In this document: positions 26,701 to 38,199 of the stretch, piece by piece
Layout: each line of letters starts with the position of its first letter
Numbering within the stretch: position 1 is the first letter of the stretch
Assembly: GCF_000485595.1 (NCBI RefSeq)
Contig: NW_014577116.1
Coordinates: forward strand, 193,003 to 243,154
Source: Priapulus caudatus
Lineage: Eukaryota > Priapulida > Priapulimorpha > Priapulimorphida > Priapulidae
Length of the DNA: 50,152 nucleotides
Reading direction: 5' to 3'
Program-made: the position numbers and the translations under genes
The notes under the pieces: model-generated
Seen by the model: the letters and a program-made list of their open reading frames with translations, nothing else
Told to the model about the DNA's origin: nothing
Database searches by the model: none

Positions 26701-29700
26701 TTAAATAATTAGATTTCGTTCAATTCTAGTTCACCGCACCTCCTCTGCTAGAGTCACCATTTAAATATTTTATTATTTTCAAGTCCAACAACTGGTCAAA
26801 ACATACACGCTTGAAATAGTTGTGCCAGGTTACTTCAAACAGGTAAACTAGTAAGGGTATACATGAATTACTATGCAACCACTACAATCACTCCACACTC
26901 AGTAAAACTCTCAACTAACTAGGCTAGGCTACATATAATTTTCCAGGACAAGCAAATGATCAAACAATGCATATTGCTGTAGGCTTGGAGTAATCATTCA
27001 CACACACACAGCTTCTTTCACTTTGCATTGCTGTAGATCTTGCTACTGCGGATACAACGCATATTGCATGCTTGTAGGATATGTTCTGTATTTGCGTCTT
27101 GTAATAAACGTCGACTAAGCATAAGTTATGACGACAGCTTCTTCACTCTATCACTACCAGCTTTCCACTGCAGGAATATACTCTCAACAAGCGCGGTCAA
27201 TCCTAATCAATTCACGACGTCGTCGCGACAACCCGGAGAAAAATTCTGTATTTCGTAGGGACTCAATTAGTGCCCACACACGCAATTTAAACGACCACGA
27301 TAACGACGACTCGCTTCAAAGAAAACGCCATTTGTCACTGTTCGCGATGATCGTCAGCAAACGCTGTGCGTACGTGCATGTGTGCGCGTGCGTGCATATG
27401 CGTGTGTGTGCGTGCACAAACGTGCCTTGTGCGAGCACGTTGTGCACGAGCCGAGTGTGTATGTGCGTGTGTACGTCTGCGTGTGCGCGGCCGTCGCAGC
27501 GGGATGGTTGATGAGGCAACAATAGTGAGTTGACTTTCGAAGCGAGCAGGGCGACGGCTTATACGGCTTCATGTGGAGAAACAGCTCGATGTAGTCATCT
27601 GATCTGACCTTTTCGCCCAACAGCTAGTAGGTAATCTTTAGCAGCTGATTTTCGTGGACGATAAGATTTCTTTTAGAGGATTGCTCTCCGCACAGCTGTA
27701 CTGTGCTGCACACATCTACCTATTCCAATTTCAGTGCCTCTATTGAGCTCCACCAGGACCCGTATCACACTAGTTTCTCACAACACACTACTATGCCGTA
27801 GGATGGTTACTAGCGGTTGTTCTAATACCTGGCCAAACGAAGAACCACGGACTGCCACACCATCGCACAAGTACACTACTATAGGTTGGCGCCACATTCA
27901 GCTACCGTAATGCTTCAGCCCAATGGAGCACCATTGCTATAACGCACGAGAATACACACCGCGGTTAGGAAGGACGGTTACTTGCAGCAACCCTAGATAC
28001 CCAGAGCGACCAGAATCGTACGTCAATATGACTGCATAAGAATACAATGATTAGTGCGGATATCCCCCTCCCCCACTACTCAATCTGAGCTGCCACAGCG
28101 ATATAACAACACTATATTGATCACGCCAAAAGCCGAATGGTTCGCGAGCACATCGGCTCTCTTCTCGCCATTGGCTCGCCAATTCAATTACAGTACGAGC
28201 GACGTCGATCAATTTTTAAAGCACGCACATGATTGCTGTTGTATAGTGATGCGCGCGCGCTCTGATATATGCGCGAGTTGCTCGTGTTATCGACTGCTTC
28301 AGGTGTATACACAACACATATGCAGAGGTCACCGCATGTATTTATTTGCCTGAGAGCACAAGAGCGTTTAATACAGCATATCATCATGGGCACGAACACG
28401 ATGCCTATCAAAAAGTTAATACAGCAACGATCACCGCTCAACCGTCAAGGTGGTCGCCTCCCGCACTGCCGTCTTCCAGAGCCGCACAACAGGGATTACA
28501 TCTCGCCAGTGAACATTTAAGAGGGAACAATTTACACCGACGACCGTCAACGCGATCGTGCGGTCTCGTCACTCGACGAGGGGTGCCAGGACACATCACA
28601 CGCGCGCGTCCGCTGCCACGCCTACGATCTGAAAACACGGCGCGCGGGCGTGCACAGCGCCTACGCTAAGCACGCGCAGCGTCCCGTGGCCACGCCCTAC
28701 GTCTTAACACGCGCGCGTCCGTGCCACGACCTAGTCTAACACAGCCACGCGCGTCCGTGCCACGCTACGTCGTAACACCAGCGCGCGTCCGTGCCACGCC
28801 ATACGTCTTAATAGCGCGCGCAGCGCGTCCGATAGCCACGCCTACGTCTAATCGACACACGTCACGGCGTTCCGGTGCCACGCCTTAACGTGTAAACCTG
28901 AACTGATCCAATCACGCATTGGGTTACGACACAGAACGCATTTACTTTAACTCCGCCCGGTGTATCGAACGATTCTTATAAAAGCGCTCCGGGCCACGCC
29001 TACGTTCTAAACCCACGGCCTCAGCGCGATCCGTGCCACTCTACCGCTTGACAATAAACCACTATACTCGCGACCCGACGAGCCGGAACTCCGATGCTCG
29101 CACAGCCTACCGTCTACGGCTGATACGTATGCTCGCTGTCTAGCGATGGAAAGACGCGCACGGGCTGCAGTGCGACCTGGATGCGGCTAGAATCACCATG
29201 CTCGGTCTGGATCTGAAATGTCAACGCTTCGCCGCGCACACTACTCTGGGATCGTGACTCTCACGTAGCGCCTTGTCTGATGAACTAAGATGTCACTCCG
29301 ACCGCGCGCACACCTACCTGGGGGCTGAGCACATGCTCGCTGGTCTGGAGATGTCAACAGCCGCGCCAGTGTGCGCACCACTAATGTTTAAACATCACCG
29401 GCCTCTTCCAGGCATCGGTGGCAAGCCATGCGCGACCTTACTGGGTGATCACATGCTCGCTGTGTCTGAGATGTCAATGCGACGGGGAGCGGCCACCTAC
29501 CTGGGCTGATCACTATGCGTCGCTGTTCTGGAATGTCAACGCGCTGACGTCTGAGCATGTCAACGCAACTCGCTCTACGCGCGCATCATCCTACCTGTGG
29601 CTGAGTCACCGTGGCTTCGCCTCTTGAGATGTCAAACTGCCCTTATTGCGCGCAACCTAACCCTGGCGGCTGATCACCGTGCGTCGCCTGTCTGAGATGT

Positions 29701-31609
29701 CAACGCACCCTGCGCATTCTGGGACACTGATTCACGTGCTCGGCTGCTGAGATGCAACGGTCGCCGCAGCGACCTGGCCTCGAAATCACTATGCCTCGCC
29801 TGTCTGAGATGTCGCAATTTCGCGTGCGCAGACTGTACCTGAGCTGATCGACGTGCTCGCTTGGTCGTGAGATGGGGCAACCGCACGCGCACACTACCTG
29901 GGGCTGATCACAATGCGCGCTGTCTTGATGATGTCAACGCGTCTGCGCGCACAGCCTGACCTGGGCTGATCATCGGTTGCTCGTGTCTGGCAGATGTCAA
30001 CGCGCACACGCGGCACACGCTAGCCTGGGCTGATACGTGCTCGCGGTCTTGACGATGTTCAACGGCCTAGCCATTCGCGCCACTAACTGGGACGNNNNNN
30101 NNNNNNNCGCGCGCACACCTACCTGGGCTGATCACATGCTCGCTGTCTGAGATGTCAACGCACGCGCGCACACCTACCTGGGCTGATCACATGCTCGCTG
30201 TCTGAGATGTCAACGCACGCGCGCACACCTACCTGGGCTGATCACATGCTCGCTGTCTGAGATGTCAACGCACGCGCGCACACCTACCTGGGCTGATCAC
30301 ATGCTCGCTGTCTGAGATGTCAACGCGCGCGTGCGCACCTACCTGGGCTGATCACATGCTCGCTGTCTGAGATGTCAACGCGCGCGCACCTACCTGGGCT
30401 GATCACATGCTCGCTGTCTGAGATGTCAACGTCAGACATATCGGCGACGCGTATCATTGTCCCCACGGGCTGCTGAGGCACGGTCGGCTGCTGCGACGCA
30501 CTGGCTGAAAGACTTGGCAGCGGCTTGGCCGTCGACGCGGGGGCTGCCCCGGGAAGCCCGGCCTCGCGGTGGAGGCTGCGCAGCTCCTGCTCGAGCTCGA
30601 TGACCTGTCGCAGGTAAGGTCAAAGGTCACGACCTCTCCGTGAACAGAGAATGCATGAATTGACGTATTTTGTTGAGGGTAGAAACGGCGAAGCGTAGCG
30701 ATCCTCAGTGACTATATTTCTTGGTTTCTGTAATGTTGGACGTTGTTTTTTATGAACAGAGCTCGTTGGCATTGCTCTGACCACCCAAGGTAATGCCGAA
30801 AGACCCATTTCTACAGCTGACATATGTGGAAATGGTAGTACTAGTAGTGATGACGCTAACTGTACTCATTGAGAACCAACAGTGTAAGAAACAGGCCTCT
30901 TTCTATCAAGCAACCACGAAGATGTGTCATTTTAACTTAGGAAAAAGTGCATACCTAACAACAACTCAGTGAACTATCGCCAGGACATATTCTGTTGGCT
31001 CTGTTCCTGTATACACTCTCTACACGTATCACCTCTTGGTGACAGCATACCAACAAAATGTACCACTGCCAGTCTGTGCCAATGGCACGAGATGCAGTTT
31101 TGCAGAACGAGTAATGTAAAGTCTGAACAAAGCACGATGCACACACATACCCGATCTTTGAGGTGCTTCACTATGGAGTTGAATTCCAGCTCTTTCTCTT
31201 GAGCCACCTGTTGATGATACTCATCACGTCGCATAAAGTCGTTCTCCCTGCAAAACAAAAACGAGGAGAAGTGTGAATGATAGCACGCAACCGTCTCATG
31301 CAGAGTCAGTCATGATCAGGGCACAGGGGCAGCTTTCTGCTTCTCAGCATACTGTAGCCACGTTGGATGTACAGAAATATTAGACTACTGTTATGTGCCC
31401 ACCGACGACCCCTGTTAAAATACGTGCAAAGTCTCAAGGCAATAGCAAACCGTGTATTTTGTTAGTGCTAGGTATTGAAATACCAGTTTTCAGCTCCATT
31501 TTCAACTTCAACTTACCATGCAATGTCATAACAAACATACGTGACTTCATATAATCACTCAACATGCACACACACATGTACATGCGCACACGCACGCACA
31601 CGCACACGC

Positions 31610-31662
<53 letters not shown>

Positions 31663-34600
31663 GAGACACACATGCCTGCACCCCTTACCCACACACACGT
31701 ATACACGCACACGCGCACACATACCGCTGTTGGAACTCTTTGATGAGTTTCTTTGCCTTCAGGTACTTCTTCTCCAGGAGAATGTACTGCCCCTGTGATT
31801 CCTCCAGCATGTCCTGATAGTTAGCAACCTGCAGAGAAGACCGCAGACATCAGTAGCAGCTCAGAATCAGATGAGCAGGTAAGTAAAGTTCAGAGTTTAG
31901 ATGCAGGTCGTGGAATGTAGTGTTCACCATATAGACAGCTCGAAACAAAAAGCACACTAGTTATGAAGCTGCAGCATCCCCCCTCTAAATGCCAGCAACG
32001 GCTTCCACTTCTACCAACTCATCCGCTAAAACGAGATTCAATCACTGATTTAGCGCAGATAAGATCTTATGGTACGTGCGCAATTTCGTATCTAATGACG
32101 CATTAAACGCTGCGCGTGGATGGAGTGGTAGCAAGCTTACCTCTTTCTGAGTGTCGTCGAGCAGTCTCTCCGACTCGCGCAGACGCTGAGTTAACATGTC
32201 TGTCCTCTTCTGCAGGTTCTCCTTCTGCAACTCTGTGCCATCCATCAGTATCATCTGAAAGATAGGATCTGAGTGAACACCCGCTCACTGTACCTCACCG
32301 AACTACACCACACACCCAACAATGGCATAATGCTACATAATTATCCAATATTTCCAGCACGACACACACACAGAACAGCTTAAGGGGGGCTTATGTCGGG
32401 CTTGCGAGCCGACTCGACTGGAAGCAACTGGCTGCAATTCACTGCGACTGCAGTGCTTAGGTCAGTCGACTGCAACGCGACTGCCTGTGACTGGCCGCCA
32501 CTAGTTGCTCGGAATAGAACAGTGGGCAACTGGACGCAACAAGTCGCTGCCGATCGCTTCCAGTTACTCGAAATCGAGTTGCTTCCAGTCGAGTCGGCTC
32601 GCAAGCCCGACATGAGCCCCCCTTTATATATGCCTCGACCGACTCACCGAAGTCGTCGACTTCTTCTTCGAAGGCAAATTTCGGGCTGATAGGCTACGCT
32701 GAGTCGCCAGCTGACCTTTCGACTTCTCAGCGGACACGTCGAGCAGGTCAGTTTTTGGCACGGCGCGGGTTAGGTCTTCTGAGACTTGCCGCTGCTGTGT
32801 TAATGAGGACCGGGGCGGGGCGGAAGCTTCTACATCTGCAAGCAAAGCACATTAGTTCAAACTCACGCAGACACATCACATGCCCGCGGCCAGGCTGGCG
32901 GAGACGCCGTGCTGTTACGTGGTTGTTGTTAGCACGCACACACACACACGTTCACGTGGAGCGACGACGACAACTACCATGCAACAACTCACGAATTTAG
33001 CACTCAGGCTTTTTTTTATATTCAGCCAGTCGTCAAGCTAATGCGAGGATTGCTAGCACGTTGGGAACGTGAAAAAGGAGCGATTCACACGCAAGCGCGA
33101 AGGCCAGGTTTTAGCTAAAGTCAAGTCAACATGCATCATGCAATTTTACAACACCAACCTCAATGTTTACCAACACCAATCAAAACTTTATGCATGTCCT
33201 ACCCGATATCAAGTCTTTATAAATTGGTTCTCATTGGCTGATCTATTGGCGTACAACGAAATAATTGTAATCAATTGGTGTTTTATAGCCAGATACATCC
33301 AATGCTGTACCATGTCATGCGTTAAATATTTATATACAAAAAACAACTATCATTAGATTATAAAACATTGCAGTTCCTCACTGCACCCCCACCACCTATC
33401 CGAGTTTTCACATTCTCCTCTCTACCAACTCCCAAAACATGCAATTGACAACAAACTCTATTTTGCAAGCAGGCACACATTAATTTGATATTGTATCAAC
33501 ACTTCTAGTTCTGGGGCTAGCATCACATGCGTGGGCTACGTGCTTGGCGCCGTTTTAACAGGGACTGGAATTGTGAGGAAATGTCTACATCTGCAACAAA
33601 AACGCAACATAAACATCACGTATTAAATAATTAGATTTCGTTCAATTCTAGTTCACCGCACCTCCTCTGCTAGAGTCACCATTTAAATATTTTATTATTT
33701 TCAGTCCAACAACTGGTCAAACATACACGGTTGAAATAGTTGTGCAGGTTACTTCAAACAGGTAAACTAGTAAGGGTATACATGAATTACTATGCAACCA
33801 CTACAATCACTCCACACTCAGTAAAACTCTCAACTAACTAGGCTAGGCTACATATAATTTTCCAGGCAAGCAAATGATCAAACAATGCATATTGCTGTAG
33901 GCTTGGAGTAATCATTCACACACACACAGCTTCTTTCACTTTGCATTGCTGTAGATCTTGCTACTATGTTCTGTATTTGCTTGTAATAACGTCGACTAGC
34001 ATAAGTTATGACGACAGCTTCTTCACTCTATCACTACCAGCTTTCCCACTGCAGGATATACTCTCAACAAGCGCGGTCAATCCTAATCAATTCACGACGT
34101 CGTCGCGACAACCCGAGAAAAATTCTGTATTTCGTAGGGACTCAATTAGTGCCCACACACGGCAATTTAAACGACCACGATAACGACGACTCGCTTCAAA
34201 AGAAAACGCATTTGTCACTGTGCAGATGATCGTCAGCAAACGCTGTGCGTACGTGCATGTGTGCGCGTGCGTGCATGTGTGCGCGTACGTGCATGTGTGC
34301 GCGTGCGTGCATATGCGTGTGTGCGTGCACAAACGTGCCTGTGCGAGCACGTGTGCACGAGCGAGTGTGTATGTGCGTGTGTACGTCTGCGTGTGCGCGG
34401 CCGTGCGCAGGGGGATGGGTTGAAGTGGGCAACAATAGTGAGTTGACTTTCGAAGCGAGGCAGGGCGAGGGCTTATACGGCTTCATGTGGAGAAACAGCT
34501 GATGTAGTCATCTGATCTGACCTTTTCCCTAACAGCTAGTAGGTAATCTTTAGCAGCTGATTTCGTGGACGATAAGATTTCTTTTAGAGGATTGCTCTCG

Positions 34601-37600
34601 CACAGCTGTTACTGTGCTGCACACATCTACCTATTCAATTGCAGTGCCTCTATTGAGCTCCACCAGGACCTATCACACTATTTCTCACAACACACTACTA
34701 TGGTAGGATGGTTACTAGCGGTTGTTCTAATACCTGGCCAAACGAAGACCCACGACTGCACACCATCGCACAATACACTACTATAGGTTGGCCACATTCA
34801 GCTACCGTAATGCTCAGCCCAATGAGCACCATTGCTATAACGCACGAGAATACACACCGCGGTTAGAAGGACGGTTACTTGCAGCAACCCTGATACCCAG
34901 AGCGACCAGAATCGTAGTCAACTATGACTGCATAAGAATACAATGATTAGCGGGATATCCCCCTCCCCACTACTCAATCTGAGCTGCCACAGCGATATAA
35001 CAACATATTGATCACGCAAAGCCGAATGTTTCGCCGAGCACATCGGCTCTCTCTCTCGCATTGCTCGCCAATTCAATTACAGTACGAGCGACGTCGATCA
35101 ATTTTTAAAGCACGCACATGATGTGGTTGTATAGTGATGCGAGGCGTCTGATATATGGAGTTGCTCGTGTTATCGACTGTTCAGGTGTATACACACACAC
35201 ATATGCAGAGGTCACCGCATGTATTTATTTGCCTGAGAGCACAAGAGCGTTTAATACAGATATCATCATGGGCACGAACACGATGCCTATCAAAAGGTTA
35301 TACAGCAACGATTCACCGCTCAACCGCAAGGTGTCGCCTCGCACTGCGTCTTTTCAGAGCCGCACAACAGGTACATCTCGCAGTGACCATTAAGAAGGGA
35401 AACAATACACCGCACGACCGTCAACGCGATGTGCGCGTCTCACTCGCGAGGCGGTTCCAGGCACACACACACGCGCGCGTCCGTGCCACGCCTACGTCTA
35501 ACACGCGCGCGTCGCCGCTGCCAACGGCTCCCGTCTAACACGCGCCGCGCTTATCGTGCCACGCCTCCACGTCTAAACACGCGCCTGCGTCCGTGCCAAC
35601 CTCTACGTCTTAAACACCCTCGCGCGTCCGTGCCACGCCTAGCGTCTACACTCAAAACGCGCGCGGTACCGTCGCCACGCCTTACGTTCTAACACGGCGC
35701 CGGTCGTGGCCAACGCCTACGTCTCACATGCGCGCCGTCCGTGCCACGCCTAACCTCCTAACACGCGCGCGTCCGTGTCCACCCTGACGGCTCTAACAGC
35801 CGCGCGCGGTCCGTGCGCAGCCGCCTTACGTCTAAGCACGCGCAGCGTCCCGTGACCACGCCTACGGTCTAACACGCGCGCGGTCCAGTGGCCACGCCGT
35901 ATCGTCCTAACACGCGCCGCCGGCGACGCCTAAACCGCCGTTAAGCGGAGATTTCAACGCAGCAGTCGATTCTCGATTGGGCGACGAGACGCTCGCGCGT
36001 GCGTGGGCGCGCTGGGGAGGATCGCGCGCGAGCGCACACCCCTACCTGGCTGATCACGTGCGCTCGCTGTCTGAGATGCAACACGGCGCGCGCTACACCT
36101 ACCTGGGCTGATCACTGCTTCGCTGTCTGAGATGTTCACGCGGCGCACACCTACTGGGCTTGATCACGGTGTCGCTGTCTGAGATGTCAACGCGTGCGCA
36201 CACGCTAACCTGGCGATCAATCGTTCTCCGCTGTGCCTAGATTCAACGCCGCGTGTGCACACTCTACCTGGCGCTGATCAATTTGCTCGCTTCTGAGATG
36301 TCCACGCGCCGCACGCGCACACCTACCTGGGGCTGATCAACGGTGCCGCATGTCTGAGCAATGTCACGCCGCGGCACACCTACCCTGGCTGAATCACCCC
36401 GTGGCTCGCCCGCCTCTGAGACTGTCAACCGCCGCACGGCTACTGGCTTGGATCACGATGCTCGCTGTCTAGATGTCAACCGGCCAGCGCCCACACCACA
36501 CACCTCACCCCCCGCTGCGCACCTGATCACGTCGCTGCTGTCTGACCACTCGCCCCACCGCACCCGCCGCACCCGCACCCCTCCCTGGCTGATAGCGTGC
36601 TCGCTGTTCTGAGATGTCAACGGCGCTGCACTCCTCCCCCCAGCCCACACACCCTCAACACCTCCGCGGCTGATCACCGTCGCTCCCGCTGTCGAGATGC
36701 TTCCACCCCGCGTCGGCGCACACCTATCCTGGCTGATCACAGTGCTCCTGTATGAGATGTCAACGCACGGCCAGCGCACCTACGCTAGGGCTTGATCAAC
36801 GTGCTGCCTGTCTGAGGATGTCAACGCGCGCGGCGCACTACGCGTGGTGATTCACATGCTCGCTGTCTGAGATGTCAACGCGCGCGCGAACCTACCCTGG
36901 GCTGATCACATGCTGCTGTCCGAGATGTCAAGTCGGACATATCGGCGACGCGTCTCGATTGTCCCGCGGGCTGCTGAAGGCAACGTCGGCGCTGTGACGG
37001 CACGTGCTGAACAGACTTGCAGCGGCTTGGCCGTAAACGGCGGGCAGCCCACCCGGGAAGCCCGCCTCGCGGTGGAGCTGCGCAGCTATCCTGCTCGAGC
37101 TCGATGACCTGTCACAGGTAAGGTCAAAGGTCACGACCTCTCCGTGCACAGAGAATGCATGACTTGACGTATTTTGTTGCGGGTAGAAACGGCGACGCTG
37201 TAGCTGGATCGCTCAGTGACTAGTATTTCTGTTCTGTAATGTTGGACTGTATTTTATGGACAGAGCTCGTTGCATTGCTGACCACCTAACGGTAATGCCG
37301 AAAACCATTTCTAACACTGAGCATATGGGAAATGGGGGTTGAAAGTAAAACCTAGTAGTGATGATCGCTACTGGCGACTCAATTGAAACCAACAGTGTAA
37401 AGAAACAAGGCCTCTTTTATCAAGCAACCTGCGTGAAGATGTGTCCATTTAACTTAGGAAAAGTGCAATACCCCTAACACCAGCTCAGTGGAACTATCGC
37501 CAGACCATATTCTGTTGGCTTCTTTCACATGTGATACACTCTACAACGTATCACCTCTTGGTGACAGCATACCAACAAAGATGTACCACTGGCCAGTCTG

Positions 37601-38155
37601 TGCGCAATGCCCGAGATGCAGTTTTGCAGAACGAGTAATGTAGAGTCTGAGACAAAGACAGCATCACACATAGCCCGATGCTTTGAGGTGCTTACACTTA
37701 TGGATGTTGAATTCCAGCTCTTTCTCTTGGCCACCTGTGATCGATACTCATCACGTCGCAATAAAGTTCATTCTCCCTTGCACAACAAAAACGAGGAAGA
37801 CCTGTGAATGAAGCACGCAACGTCCCATACAGAGTCACGTCATGATCAGCGGCAGCAGGGTAAGCTTTCTTCTGCTTCTCAGCATACTGTAGCCCGTTAG
37901 AAATATTATAGAACATACTGTTATGTGCCCACCAGACGACCCTGTTAATAGACATACGTGCAAATCTCTAAGGGCAATACGCAAAAGCGTGTATTTTGTT
38001 AGTGCTAGGTATTGAAATTACCAGTTTTGCACCTCCAATTCAACTTCCCACTTACCATGCAATGTCATAAACAAACATACGTATCTTCATATACACGCAA
38101 CTGCAGCACCATCACATGCAACATCACACGCAGCTACGGCACCGCAGCACTGCGA

Positions 38156-38199
<44 letters not shown>

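Larger units (their letters stand above)
25452..32300. repeat. Segmental duplication, unit A (exons 12-16)
   Basis: Matches 32400-39425 throughout. Left edge falls inside a truncated copy of the inverted-repeat element; right edge falls in the first unit of a 26-bp minisatellite. 25452-30094 is rich in indels relative to B; 30108-32300 is clean and has intact exons 12-15. Confidence 0.95.

Noticed and set aside
29050-30427. CRISPR-like regular array
   Set aside because: Units are contiguous 55-bp repeats without unique spacers, in a eukaryotic intron.
32393-32689. Mirror-image open frames on both strands with the same first residues ([12 protein letters not shown])
   Set aside because: They arise from the inverted ends of the MITE at 32383-32623.
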